Source of the DNA: Liolophura sinensis
Taxonomy: Eukaryota > Mollusca > Polyplacophora > Chitonida > Chitonidae
Assembly (NCBI RefSeq): GCF_032854445.1
Contig: NC_088305.1
Coordinates: 6,577,606 to 6,641,605 of the forward strand
Reading direction: 5' to 3'
Length of the DNA stretch: 64,000 nucleotides
The notes under the pieces are model-generated. The model saw only the letters and a list, made by a program, of their open reading frames with translations. It made no database searches and was not told where the DNA came from. Positions 45,122 through 56,664 of the stretch are shown here, piece after piece (position 1 is the first letter of the stretch; every line of letters begins with the position of its first letter). Position numbers and translations under genes: made by a program.

Positions 45122-45148
45122 AACTACCGGGCAAAAGAAACGTATAAC
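45122..45148 (+). repeat. Left terminal inverted repeat of Tc1-like element
   Basis: Matches the reverse complement of 46658-46684 except for one base at the outer end. Confidence 0.95.
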
Positions 45149-45396
45149 TTTTAAATGCAGTTTTTTCTATGGAAAAATAAGTTGAATAAGTTTGAACGTT
45201 GTGCGAATACGTTTGCACATAAGCACCCTGTGTACACGTCATTTTTTAACGAGATTCATTGAAATTGGTGTAAGACATCATGAAAAATCGGAAAAACAGA
45301 GTTTCGGGCCCTGTTGAAAATTCTCGATAATGACCGCCGTATAAATACCGATGTAGCACATGGCAAGGGTGCAATACCATAAAAAACATCTAAGAG

Positions 45397-46418
45397 ATGC
45401 CGAGACTCACACAAGCAGAAGGTGATAGAGCCACTGGTATGGCCGACATGGGGGCCAGCCAACACCACATTGCCAGAACATTCAATTGCAGTCAAGCCAC
45501 CATCAGCAGACTGTTGGGTCGTTACCGCCTAACTGGCAGGACACAAGATCGTCCAAGATCGGGCAGGCCAAGTGTTACAACGCCTGGCGAAGACCGGTAC
45601 ATCCGCACAATCCACCTGCGTAACCGGTTTGTGACGGCGACGTCAACGGCGGAAACAGCGGAAACGGCACTGGGACACCCCATCAGCAGACGTACAGTCT
45701 TACGACGACTCCGCGTGAGTGGTATCAGAGCCTATCGCCCCTTCCGTGGAATGGCATTGACTCCTCTACACCGTCAAAACAGGCTGCGTTGGGCAAGAGT
45801 TGTACGTCGATGGCAGCGACGAGACTGGGAAAGGGTGCTGTTCACTGATGAAAGCCGATATAACCTCTTCAGAAATGATGGTCGAATTCGTGTGTATCGA
45901 GGCAGGGGAGAGCGATTGGCACAAAACTGCATTCAGAATGTCCACCCTTTTGGTGCTGGTGGGGTGCTTGTATGGGGCGGAATTTGTGGACAGGTGAGAA
46001 CGAGATTGGTCATCATCCAGGGAAATCTGACTGGCCAAAGATACCGAGATGAAATATTGGAACCTGTTGTGGTGCCATTCGTGCATCAACAGCAAAGGGG
46101 TATCCTTTTGCAGCAGTACAATTCACGACCTCATACCGCCAGAGTTGTACTAAATTATCTGGACACCCCGTTGATGTCAACGTACTGCCTTGGCCAGCAC
46201 GATCGCCAGACATGAATCCCTTAGAGCATCTGTGGGATCATCTTGATCGACGTCTGAGACAACGCGTCCCTCCCCCACAAAACAGGCAACAGCTCGAACA
46301 GGCTTTATTTCAGGAGTGGGACAGAATTCCTGATGACGTCATCCGGCGGCTGACGACTTCCATGAGGAGACGTATTTTGGCTTTAATTGATGCAATGGGT
46401 GCTCACACACGCTACTAA
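45397..46418 (+). pseudogene. Tc1-like transposase, frameshifted, second catalytic Asp lost
   Basis: The start MPRLTQAEGDRATGM is typical. Residues ~8-45 form the first helix-turn-helix (GASQHHIARTFNCSQATISR), followed by the basic linker RPRSGRP (52-58), a second HTH around 95-115, and the catalytic domain. The first catalytic Asp is D151 in LFTDES, and the WGG motif is at 193-195. Where the family has an Asp before N-RPHTA, this copy has Tyr (Y241, QQYNSRPHTA). A one-base loss near 46168 then shifts the frame; the C-terminal part continues in the other frame from 46212 (MNPLEHLWDHLDRR, with the third catalytic Glu) to the stop at 46418. Either defect should abolish activity (inference from the DDE mechanism). 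Confidence 0.93.
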
Positions 46419-46657
46419 CGATCTGTCTTATGACATGATAGGACATTAGGTACACGTTTTTAAGGGAGTCCCTTTACTTGCATTTGTGTAATTTTTCAGA
46501 TTTACCCCATGCCTTCTTTACTCGGCCTGACAGCAAGTGTAATATCCATATGGCTTTGAATTTTTGAACAGAACTTGGAAAATGGTTCATTGCAATATAA
46601 TGCTTATCATGTTGATACTGTCTGTCTTTCTTTCTCTTTCTTGTGGTGCTGAACAAG

Positions 46658-46684
46658 GTTATACGTTTCTTTTGCCCGGTAGTA
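46658..46684 (-). repeat. Right terminal inverted repeat of Tc1-like element
   Basis: Contains ACGTTTCTTTTGCCCGGTAG and is followed by the TA target duplication. Confidence 0.95.
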
Positions 46685-46689
46685 TATTT

Positions 46690-47880
46690 TAATTCTCAAA
46701 AATATTATGACATTTTATTTTAATTTATATTATAATGTGTAGTTCTTTTATCATATCTAGTTTAAGCGCTCTCTTATTTCATCCAGGAGCAGTTTCACTA
46801 AAATTTACATCAACAATTCTGGTTATAAATTTGCATATAGTTACCGTTGGAGGACAAGGGCAGAACAGCGCTTCGCTTCCATTTGACTCCAGTCTTTTCG
46901 ATTGATACCTTGTGTCTGTTTCATAAAGCAACACATTTTGGCATACGTTAGCTAAAACTATATTACCGCAGAATAGAGCCAACTGTCTAAAAGTTTATCA
47001 TTTAGGTGCATGCTTTTCACATTTTAATTTGTATATCACAATTTTAGGTTAAAGTCGAAAATCGGTCACTAAAACATGTCCTAGTGCTATTCTTCTGATA
47101 TTATCATTGTTTTCTCCAGTACAGGCTTACAGAACAGTGATATTTAATGACCCTTCTTCAAGTCTTATGACAATGGTTAACAATAAACATGCAAATCCTT
47201 ATCGGAATCAGTGTTATTCTAACGATGCCATGAATGTGGCATTTCTGTGGCGTATGTACCAGGTTATTTAGATAAAACGTAAAATCTCACGCAGATATAT
47301 TTTACATGTAGTCAGTTTAATCAGTTGCAACTGTTCATATATCCAACGCGGCGATCTAATTCAACACGATGAATATATAGCTCCTAGACCCAAGTTATGC
47401 TCAAAACACAAAGTCGGCACTAAATTTCTATTTCCAGCCTAGAAATAAATTTATATACACACATCATTCTATTTTTTATCGTTTTGGCGTTTCATCCATT
47501 ACAATGCTTTACGCCACTTCGAAACAACGACAAGGACGTGGACGTGAACACTATAAGCATACATGTAGCTACTAGAAATACAAATACCATTAAAAGCAAA
47601 GAAAACACTAAAATGAACTATATATCAGATAAAAGATAGGAAAATAGTTGGATTTATTTTTTTAGAATTTTAGTAACTGACTATAATGGTGTTAAAAGGT
47701 CAGATTCTATGGTGGTCTGAAGAAATGAAAAAATGAAACAGATGAGAGAATTAACAGATAAATAAATCGTTTAGTACCAGCGATAGCACAAAGTGTGTGA
47801 ACGTTTATTTGTTGAGTGTACGAGTTAACTTTACAAGAGGGCTGCCATTAAATTTCAGCCTCACACATCTGGTAACGCAT
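46690..47880. other. No gene recognised
   Basis: AT-rich, with short ORFs only. Confidence 0.4.
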
Positions 47881-47887
47881 CTTACTT

Positions 47888-47918
47888 ATCCGTCAAGTGT
47901 GGGACACACTTGACGGAT
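47888..47918. repeat. Perfect 14-bp hairpin
   Basis: ATCCGTCAAGTGTG, loop GGA, CACACTTGACGGAT, then TTTTT-like (GATTTTTAG). The arms are perfectly complementary. It resembles a stem-loop terminator, but in a eukaryotic context the role is unknown. It lies 57 bp outside the inverted-repeat element that follows. Confidence 0.85.
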
Positions 47919-47974
47919 TTTTAGACGAACGCAATCGTCGGCGTAATCGCAACATGAAGTTGCAGACACGTAAG

Positions 47975-48600
47975 GCGTGGTCAGTAGGTTATGTCATGTG
48001 ACCTAATAAACCACGTGACGCAAACACAATTTCACACTTCAAGACGAGAGGAAGCCAGCATGAGCTGGACTTGAACTCACAGCGACCGCATTGGTGAGAG
48101 GCTCCTGGATCATTACGCTGCGCTAGCGCGCTAACCAACTGAGCTACCCCCCCGCCCACTTCCCGCCGAAATTCGCTAAGCAGACCACGCAGAGGGAGTG
48201 AAATCGTCTCTAGTATCTGATATGTTTGATACAAGCGAATTTCGAAGTGGACAAAGTCGCCTAAGCTAAGCGACACACTAAGCGAATTTTTAGAAATTCA
48301 CATAACACGATTGTTCGAGCGAATAAACCCGCGGCTTACACCAAGGAAAACAAAATTTTATAAATCCGCCTAGAGTGTTGGCATATTTCGAAGACGATCT
48401 TGGCCGCTTGGAAATTCATTTGAATCTAACATGTCACATACTAACAACAAAATACGCCGGCGATTGCCCTCTGTCCATGAAGCGTGCCCGCTCCAGTGGA
48501 CAGCCTGATCGATCAAACAACATGGAAGTGTGTTGACTATGACATTTTACCTGTGTCACATGATTTCCTGGGTCACATGACATAACTTACTGACCACACG
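47975..48600. mobile_element. Inverted-repeat element with ~50-bp ends (fold-back/MITE candidate)
   Basis: The left end GTGGTCAGTAGGTTATGTCA, TGTGACC... (47975-48019) pairs at roughly 80% with the reverse complement of 48556-48600. The ~540-bp interior carries a SINE-1 head fragment and several short dyads (e.g. GAAATTCGCT ... AGCGAATTTC). No ORF of interest and no clear target duplication were seen. Confidence 0.6.
48040..48155 (-). repeat. SINE-1 head half inside the inverted-repeat element
   Basis: GAGGAAGCCAGCATGAGCTG, GACTTGAACTCACAGCGACC, CGCTGCGCTAGCGCGCTAAC, CAACTGAGCTACC. Well preserved, but the whole 3' half is missing. Confidence 0.92.
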
Positions 48601-48679
48601 ACCGACGGAGAAACCCGCCCAGAGTGTCTGCTACTATACTGGTAATATTGGCAGCGTGTTTCGACGCCGGAAACGTTCG

Positions 48680-50284
48680 TTTAGTGTGTCCTCGGCTTTA
48701 CAATCTTCGTGCTTGCACAGGCCTTCCATTCATCCAGATACTTTGTCGTTCACGCCGGAATTACGCTAGCCAGCTGTGCAATTAATGTAGCTTAATGACA
48801 TTAAACCCTCAAAACACCCGATGTTGGTTTAAAAACACTAAGGTGCATTGATATCGTCAGGCTATGGCCCGTCATACGTTTTACCTCACCATTTCTCAAA
48901 ACAAATTTACCCATATGACATCGCAACGTAAGTCGTAGCCACGGAAAATATGTATGCTTGAGGTTTTACGTCGTCTTGACAAAAACAAAGTTAGAAAATA
49001 TTTTTTTATTTTTGAGCCATATTTTATGTCTTTCTCTTTGATGCATGTTTTCTGTTACTGATCGGAAATGACGTCACCGATGTACATACAGGTAACACTA
49101 CAAATTCGAGCTCCCTCCCCAGCAAAGTTGTTGTGACAGATGACATCACCACAGTAGCCACTTTATTTCTGGACTTTCCCCTGGGGCCTTAGGAAATTCG
49201 TATCTTAATGTTACTTTTACGTCACGAATGAAAGCTTGAAGTATTTTTGTACTTTCATAGGCTGTGCTAAACCAACTCATATATATATATATATATATAT
49301 TAAAAAGCAAAAGCCATGAGTTTCATGTATCAATGAAGTGCATGTGTTTTTTATGTGTTCCTTTTCTTAGATGAGTTCAAACATTTGTCGAAAGCTTGGG
49401 TGTTGTCAAGTCGTAGAAGGTCCGGTTGCCGCACAGATCTGAGAACTGACGTAACTAGAAAAGTGTTAGTCCGTCGTAATTACCCCACACCGTGTTAAGT
49501 ACCCCACCCAGTCGAAATTCCCCGACACCGTCGTAAATTGACACTGTTGAGAGTCAGCCCTATACCGAATGACCCGTGATAACAGAAGTTTATTTGTGAA
49601 CATAATCAACTTTTAGGCATATGTCAAGGACATTGCAGTTATCCCTGCTCTTGTGGTGTTTTTTATGTTCCTTTTTTCATGACCCGTCTTGGATTGGCGG
49701 TGGTGTAATTACCAGCCTTGAGCAGCACCTATGACCTTCATGATCTTAGACCCAAATGAGATTTTCCTGCATGATTCATCGTCAGTTGACTGGTTTAACT
49801 GCGTTAATGCGCTGGTATCTGCCTCTTTTCTTTGATAAATGACTTGTTCGACATTGTCAATTTTTTTTAGAAAGAAGCATGACCTTTTTAACTAAACATT
49901 GACGCCAACGTCATAGACATAGATCTGTGAATAACAGGGTCGTTAACAAGGATGTGGATTAACAAAGGATTCTTTAGTCAAAAATTTCATTGGAAAATCC
50001 ACCCCACGTCAGCCTATGATTTATTCTGCTTTATTTCCTGTGAAAGCGTGAGGTTGATATAAGACCGAAGAAAACGAAATCATCGGACATGACACGTTGC
50101 CCTGAAAGTCTCTATGTCAAATCACAGCCTGAAATTTCTGTGGAAAATCACCACATTCTTAGAGCCATGCATTGCTGAAGCGAGTAAATACTGTGAATAC
50201 GATAATTTGTGGCCCGGGAAATTATCCAATTTATGAATGTCATTAGGCCTGCTAGTGGACTAGACACCCCCGCTCTGACCCCTT
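48680..50284. other. No gene recognised; one (AT)n tract
   Basis: (AT)n dinucleotide run at 49279-49300. Nothing else is recognised. Confidence 0.45.
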
Positions 50285-50620
50285 TGCGTTGTTTTAATGT
50301 TTTAATGTTGTATGTTGAATGTGATGACGACACATCACCATGGCGCCAGGTGCTTGAAATGTGCTGCTATGGCTTTATATAAACAGTTAGAATAAAACCA
50401 TAACTGAAGTAAATAGGCTGGTGGCCAGATTTCAACGGAACTCTCTGTGGCCAATTGTCAGCTATGATGTCACTGCTCTGGTTTTGCTCTGGTAAGTCTT
50501 TTATATTGTATTGTATTCCTGCATAAACCAGGTATCAGCTGGTGGGCTAAGCAGCCCGAGACCTGGTTCCTTTGAATGGTTCTAATGTGATAGTATATTA
50601 AATGTGGTACTCTGTATTGT
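50285..50620 (+). repeat. Family A copy with 3' extension
   Basis: GTGATGACGACACATCACCA, CAGTTAGAATAAAACCATAA, GTCAGCTATGATGTCACTGC, TCTGGTTTTGCTCTGG, then TTGTATTCCTGCATAAACCA and CTGGTGGGCTAAGCAGCCCG. Confidence 0.7.
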
Positions 50621-51334
50621 AAGTCTTTAGTGTAGTCTATACTGTATATTGCTACATCTTCAAATAGCGTAAATCCCAATCAAATAGATTGCTACATCTT
50701 TACGTAGTCTCTGGTTAAGGCGAAGTTATACAAAAAAACTGGAACACAACACATTTCCGCAGCTTGGTTGTGGCTAGAAGGTTTAATTCAATCTCAGCCT
50801 TAAAACAAGCAATTCTGGAGATTCTCTTGATGGTCTATAATGTTAAACGCCGTAAAACAAACGGTTGTTTACAGCCCTGTGGACCCTTTAGGTCAACTTC
50901 CCGAGGGTATCGCCTGGTTGATAATATAGTAATTACTGTTGTTTATGTCCAACAGGGAGAGGAAGTCAGAGTTGGAAGAGATAGACAATATTGAAACATA
51001 CTTGTACCTAATGTAATGAGCGCATGCATAGAGTGTTCCCGTTGTATTATAGCTTGTATTGTAGATTCGATTGTATACGCAATGGCCTCGAGGGAGAAGA
51101 TACGGATGGCTAAGATGAACTGCTGTTAGATATCAAACACAGCCATCTTCGAAACGACACCTTTAGCCCTATCAGCTGTAATGCAAGTCGAAGGCCTCAA
51201 GGAAGACGTTAATATGTTATCGAATAACTGTTTTTCTGAGAACGTTTGGTCATCACGCAATTTCTTCTTTCCTTAACACTATGTACAAAGTCATCACGTG
51301 TTGACACTTCTATGTCTAAGTATTTCTGGATTTA
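50621..51334. other. No gene recognised
   Basis: Short ORFs only. Confidence 0.4.
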
Positions 51335-51735
51335 CTCTCTGTGTTGTACGTCTTTAATTATATTGTATTCCTGAATAAACCAGGATTCTGCAGGTGGACT
51401 AATCATCCCCGAGGCCTGGTACTTTTGCATTGTTTTAATGTCATGATTTTGAATAATTTTAGACCAGTAACGTCAATTAAAATCACTGCATCGATTTTTT
51501 ACCTAATTCTGTTTACGCCATGCTGCTTGTGGACGTTTAACTTGCAACTATTTAAGGATTTACATAAATAGTTAGAACACAACAATACAAATTAGGTAAA
51601 GTCACAATTAAGAAGCCTATATTTCACCGGTTGCGTTGGACCATTTGCCACTCATCACACTTTCGCACACTCGCCAGGTTTGCTTTCTGTGGTGTAAGTT
51701 TTTTTATTATATTCAAACAAATCTGTTATGCTGAT
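51335..51735 (+). repeat. Family A, long copy with similar start and end
   Basis: Begins TTGTACGTCTTTAATTATAT, TGTATTCCTGAATAAACCAG, continues through CAGTAACGTCAATT, AACTATTTAAGGATTTACAT, ACCATTTGCCACTCATCACA. It ends in GTGGTGTAAGTTTTTTTATT, CAAACAAATCTGTTATGCTG, GTCCCGG, which resembles its own start. This suggests a monomer of about 350-390 bp that can occur in tandem, or an element with short terminal direct repeats. Confidence 0.65.
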
Positions 51736-52635
51736 CAGTCCCGGACTATGATTCACGAATGACTCACTCATTTCACATTTTAAAACATTAGTAAGACGAA
51801 TGCTTCGTATCTGTCATGCACTTGCAATACTGTGGCCTTAATCAGGAAAGATGGAGATGCCCATGGCATTTCTTCCCGAACAGGTCTTCTATAACCAGTT
51901 CATGCTCACCGCGGTCTTGTGGGGCGATGGGATGAACCTTACAGAAGTGTTACGACCCAAACTGTCTGTATTATAAAGAGATGGGTTGTTCGAAATACAC
52001 GACAGTTTAGCCGTACAAAAAAGTGACCAAAACCAGCAGATTTTATTTTACAACAATTTATTAGGTTTAACAAGAACAGATAACAAGACTTATACAAATA
52101 CTAAAGTACTTAAGTTTAACAAGAAAGGATAGCAGTATCTATACAAATACTAAATAAAAAGTACTTACATGTACAAGGGTGTCAAGTCCAAACGGACGCA
52201 TATACTCCACAATGCTTAAAATCCACAGCATAACTGAGTGTATGACGAAATATACACAAAATTCCACAGACAGGGTCCGTGTACTAATAAGCACTGTGTA
52301 CACAAGAGCACAAATTAAATATACAAGTTCAGACTGAACAAGTGCTCGGTGGAGGTAGGATATAACAAAGCTATGAAGACACCAAAATTCAGCACAAAAG
52401 GCCTACTAAGGTAACACACAGCGAAAACATCAAACACTCTCAATAATTCTCCTTTCCCCCTTTTTGACCTGCTTTCATAGGTCTTATATAGACTAGTGGA
52501 ATTTTCTAGAATAAGAAAATTCTTGAACACTTGTTGTAAACAAACAGACCCCGAACTGAGGGTATTCTGGAACATTCTAAGGTAGAGGCAGACAGCAGGC
52601 CCTGAACTCAGCATATGTAAACACTGGCAAGCTAA
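51736..52635. other. No gene recognised
   Basis: A local repeat is present at 52055-52160 (TTTAACAAGAACAGATAACA and TTTAACAAGAAAGGATAGCA, each with TATACAAATACTAAA), about 62 bp apart. A 99-codon minus ORF (52315-52614) is unrecognised. Confidence 0.45.
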
Positions 52636-52654
52636 ATGTAGAAGCTGACGGCAG

Positions 52655-52795
52655 TTGTGCCCATAACAGAAGTAAATTGAAAAAAAAAACCCTCGATTTT
52701 TCAGTAGAAACTTTACTGGTAATGTGTGACTATTTGCCTGCTATTTACACTGTCACCGCTCTACTGGTTTTGCTCTTCATGCCTTTTATAAGACA
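52655..52795 (+). repeat. Family A 3' fragment
   Basis: CATAACAGAAGTAAATTGAA, GGTAATGTGTGACTATTTGC, GTCACCGCTCTACTGGTTTT and GCCTTTTATA. Confidence 0.65.
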
Positions 52796-53149
52796 TTTTA
52801 CTAGGGGCCGATTCATATTCCGTCCAGCCGGTTGGGGAGAGTAATTTGTAGCGATCTGTCTATACTCGCTCAGGATAGAAGGAAATGATAGTGTTTCACC
52901 GCACATTACTCATGACCTGTGATTTATCTGGCAGTGCATCTTCCCATTGTCGTCGTACGCTGATATAAAGGTTAGGTAACCAACGTAATTTTTTAGCAAG
53001 TGATCACCAAGTCAGACTCAGTAAGTAGGTCTCCTATTAGAGAAGTAAGTTAAACCCTATAGAAGGGTCTTACTTATGGCTTAAAAATCGGAAAGTCCCA
53101 ACATGACTTCGGTAGAAAGGCCTGTTTTCCCCGTATGATGTGACTGACA

Positions 53150-53310
53150 ACGGCATCTGTTGTCTTCTACATGGTGTTCCCGTGACACAGGGACTGTTGC
53201 ACTGGGACCAGCTGTCTTCCGCATGGTGTCGGAATGGGGACCAGCTGTCTTCCGCATGGGTGTCGGTGCTGGGACCAGCCGTCTTCCGCATGGTGTTGGT
53301 ACTAGGACCA
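53150..53310. repeat. ~33-bp tandem repeat, about 4 units
   Basis: TGGGACCAGCTGTCTTCCGC and ATGGTGTCGG repeated, with the first unit diverged. Confidence 0.9.
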
Positions 53311-53722
53311 AAAAAGAAAACTTGACTGAAATACGATCATTGCAAAATTTAAACCCAAAGAAATGTTATTGTTATTTATCTATTTTTGGAGTTCTGGGTT
53401 GATGCGTTTTAATCTCCTTTGTGGAGAAAGTTTTGTGTTACAAATAAATTATTTTTTTTTTTTTACGGAGACATTGATGGATGAGCAGTCAAGATATTGT
53501 AATGTCTTCCTGTGCACGTCGTGCTTTGTAGTAATGGTTCTCGTCAGTGGAATAGTGAATAGAGAGAGAGCCAACTCTACTAAGAAGATGTCAGAGAGAA
53601 AATCAATTGCTGTAAATTTTGACATTGCCTGGAGCTGAAACTTTTAGCACAGCCGCTTGAGAAATGTCAAATGGGAATGAAGTGATCGACAAACTCAATA
53701 TCACATACATCTTGTTCAGACC
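53311..53722. other. No gene recognised
   Basis: A T(13) tract at about 53451-53464; an unrecognised 91-codon ORF spans 53363-53638. Confidence 0.4.
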
Positions 53723-53730
53723 ATGTAATT

Positions 53731-53981
53731 TATTTATTTATTTGATTGGTTTTTTTACGCCGTACTGAAGAATACTTCACTTACACGATGGCGGCCAGCA
53801 TTATGCAGAGCCCTGAGGAAACCCACAACCATCCGCAGGCTGCTGGAAGACCTTCCCACGTACGGCTGGGGAGGAAGCCAGCATGTGCTGGACTTGAACT
53901 CATAGCGACCGCATTCGTGAGAGGCTCCTGGGTCATTACGCTGCGCTAGTCACCTAAGCCACGGAGCCCCCCCCCCCCCCA
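53731..53981 (-). mobile_element. SINE-1, near full-length, with target duplication
   Basis: Tail TTACGCCGTACTGAAGAATA, core shortened (GCAGAGCCCTGAGG), CACAACCATCCGCAGGCTGC, CATGTGCTGGACTTGAACTC, head GCTGCGCTAGTCACC and a C(15) run at the 5' end. ATGTAATT occurs on both sides (53723-53730 and 53982-53989). Confidence 0.93.
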
Positions 53982-53989
53982 ATGTAATT

Positions 53990-54865
53990 AAGACATATAA
54001 CGTATCAATCATGTCATTTGATATATCATATTATACCATATTCATATCATGTCATGCCCAGACTAGAAACTGCTATATTTTCCAATATGAAAGACAATAG
54101 CACTCATGGCTAATCATTACAACTCGTACGTCAACACGCAAAGAAAAGCATCAAGTAGATCCATCAATCTGACGTTTTGAGCAAGTTTGAGGAAAATTAT
54201 ACAGACAGTGCATACTGTGTAATGAGATGTGAGGAAATGTCAGCGCAAGAGAAGTGATATTCAAAGAGGACGAAGCCATCCCACAGTATGCACCATATCA
54301 TTTATTATGCCGAAAAAAATAGTGTGCCTTTTCGGGTTGTGTTTAAATCGCCGAATTTGTACGCCGCTAACGGAGCTAAAACCTTAAACCGTTGTTTACG
54401 TTACAGAGAAACAGACGTCGAAGAGCTAACAATGGGAGATAACTGCCGTGAAATCAACGCTCGTGATCGTTGGATATTAGCACGAGATCGTGGCAATTGC
54501 CTCGTGAACGTGGGATATTACTTTGTGAGCACGGCGTTTTATTACTTCGTCGTGTGATCGTTGTATATCATGTCTTGCAGAATATCACTGACCAACGGAA
54601 ACGGAGAATAATCCTATGAGATATAATAATTTTACCTGTAGTATACACAAATGGCCTATATAGTATTGCATATAATCGTGATGGGAAAAACATGTTTACC
54701 ATGTAGATTGGGATTAACATGTAACCACTCGACACTTGCCACAAGTCAATGAACCTGGGTCTTGTATCTACATTTATGGAAGGTCTGGGATTTACTCTGG
54801 TCTTTTCCAACTTTTCCACTGGGAAAAACAAGGAATGCAGTGATGTAGGACTGCACTACAATACA
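53990..54865 (+). other. No gene recognised; 89-codon ORF with internal dyads
   Basis: The ORF at 54288-54557 ends in a region rich in CTCGTGATCG / CACGAGATCG / CGTGTGATCG motifs (54450-54560). Repeated near-palindromic words suggest a structured repeat rather than a protein. Confidence 0.3.
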
Positions 54866-54869
54866 GGCT

Positions 54870-55150
54870 CTTGTTCTTTTATATCAGTCAAGGTTTTATT
54901 CTAACTGTTCATGTAAATGCATAAATAGTAGCAATTTTCATGCCCATAGCAATTTAGCATAAGCAAACTTTTGTAAAAAAAATATGACGTGCTGTTAACT
55001 GCACTGTACTAGAGTTCTCTGTTCTAAAAGTACTTAAGTGCTGTGTTGTCGTCATATTTAACATACCATAACACAAAAACAATCCACATGGGCCCGGTCT
55101 CGAGCACTTTAGTCCGTCAGCAGAATCCAAGTTCTTGTAGGCATACAGTA
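54870..55150 (-). repeat. Family A, near-complete copy
   Basis: GTCAAGGTTTTATTCTAACT, GTTCATGTAAATGCATAAAT, AAGTGCTGTGTTGTCGTCAT and GTCAGCAGAATCCAAGTTCT. Confidence 0.75.
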
Positions 55151-56478
55151 TAAAGAAACAACAACATGGAGTATGAATTCCTGTAAAAACCTCATCCCAG
55201 GATAAGTGATCTGAAAAATGAAACAAATGAAAACAAAAAAAAGTACTTGTTCTGGCGCCTGGATTTACCGTAATACAATGGTTTACTGCTTATATACCTG
55301 CTGCCTTATTTAAACGCTATAACAAAGACACCCGATACGATATTTAATCCTGAAACACAATACAGACGTGGGCCAACCGGCATTTTCCTCATATGCTGGT
55401 CATCAACTAAGGTATTTTCAGGATTACCAATCTTAAGGTGATTGATCCACGGATCTACTGCTAACGACGATGGTTTACGCAATTTTTTTCATTTCAGTTA
55501 GTAAGACTTATTTTAACACTTACCTTATAGTTAATTATCTTAATATTCTTAGGTTGGTGGTAGGTGTTTGGGATATTGGCGTGTGCCAGTCGCTCGATCG
55601 GATTGATTTACACCAAAACCGCTTGGGCGTCAACGAAATCTGTATATTTCAGGTTATTCTGTAACTAAACTTACAAGAACAAAAATTAAATCTTCTGGGG
55701 GTAGACAACAAACTCTGAAAATTCTTTGAGAATTCTGGTCCTGTTCATCTCTGGAGCAAGCAAAGCGTGCATTGTGAAGTAGGGCTACCCGATGTTATAG
55801 ATTAAAAAAACTGCCTGAGTCAACTAAAAGCAATACAGACAGACGGTTGCAAGCCATAAATAAGTCGACCATCACTTACTGCATCCCAGTTCTCCTGCCA
55901 TAAAGAAACATAAAGAAAGTATTTTAGTGCAGTTTACAATGTCCTCAATCTCTTAATATTCTTACCTAATCAATAAACTTAAATTCCAATGATTAATACG
56001 CATTGCTGGATCGGATTAGGCTTGCTGGTAGCCATGGTAATTTGGAAGCTTTATCATTTTCGATTTACGTATCTTTAAGCGAACTATTATTTGTATTTTT
56101 TAATGGATTTGCGTCGGGTCAAGGGTCAACTTCCCCAGTGTTTATTTTTCTGTTACGGCCCTACATATGATGTGTACATAATCTCCGTATAGTAGCATTT
56201 GTTACGTGTTGTGGGGTGATTTCAATCAACGTCACGAGTTGTCACTGCGAAACCAGTGTGTTAAGGATATTCCATCATATATCCTCACTATAAATTTCTT
56301 ATATTTTACAGTGATTACACTGAATGGTTTCATGAATGTTTTTCAAGTAGGATTTTGCGTTTATAACTTCCCAAATAACACTCTAGGTCAAGTGTGTTTT
56401 ATCAAAGTTTACTTAACTCAAAACGCACTAAACTATAAGTGAGCTTGAATCCCCACTTAAAATTCGCTTAGAAACAAA
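55151..56478. other. No gene recognised
   Basis: Short ORFs only (e.g. 56206-56442). Confidence 0.4.
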
Positions 56479-56664
56479 ATGGCAGCAATTTGGTCACTGT
56501 TCTTACGAGAGGAGATCACTGTTAAAGTTTCCATGTTTATGAAGGTTGTTTTCATCGTTTTCGCTATCAATCAAATGAACCTGACGTCTGCATGTTTGTT
56601 TTCTCATCAATTTAAATTTGGGGGTCGATCGCGACGGGTAAACGTCACGTCGAGTAATCAGTAG
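56479..56664 (+). CDS. Hypothetical 61-codon ORF (source-type copy of duplicated segment D)
   Basis: Starts in a good context (ACAAAATGG). An internal Met begins MFMKVVFIVFAINQMNLTSA, which looks like a hydrophobic signal-type segment, followed by CLFSHQFKFGGRSRRVN. The 101-bp core 56526-56626 recurs at 58538-58638 without indels. The second copy encodes the similar MFTKVVFIILAISQKNVTFA, then CWFSHQFKFGGL and a stop. No family is recognised. Coding is possible but unproven. Confidence 0.25.
   Translation: MAAIWSLFLREEITVKVSMFMKVVFIVFAINQMNLTSACLFSHQFKFGGRSRRVNVTSSNQ

Larger units (their letters stand above)
45122..46684 (+). mobile_element. Tc1/mariner-superfamily transposon, defective
   Basis: A 1,563-bp element bounded by 27-bp terminal inverted repeats (45122-45148 and 46658-46684; inner part CTACCGGGCAAAAGAAACGT, identical at both ends). 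It is flanked by TA (45120-45121, 46685-46686), the superfamily's target duplication. It holds one transposase gene, which is broken. It moves by DNA cut-and-paste in family members. The identical repeats point to a fairly recent insertion despite the dead gene. Confidence 0.96.

Noticed and set aside
45766-46095. Minus-strand 109-codon ORF inside the Tc1-like element
   Set aside because: Antisense shadow of the transposase.
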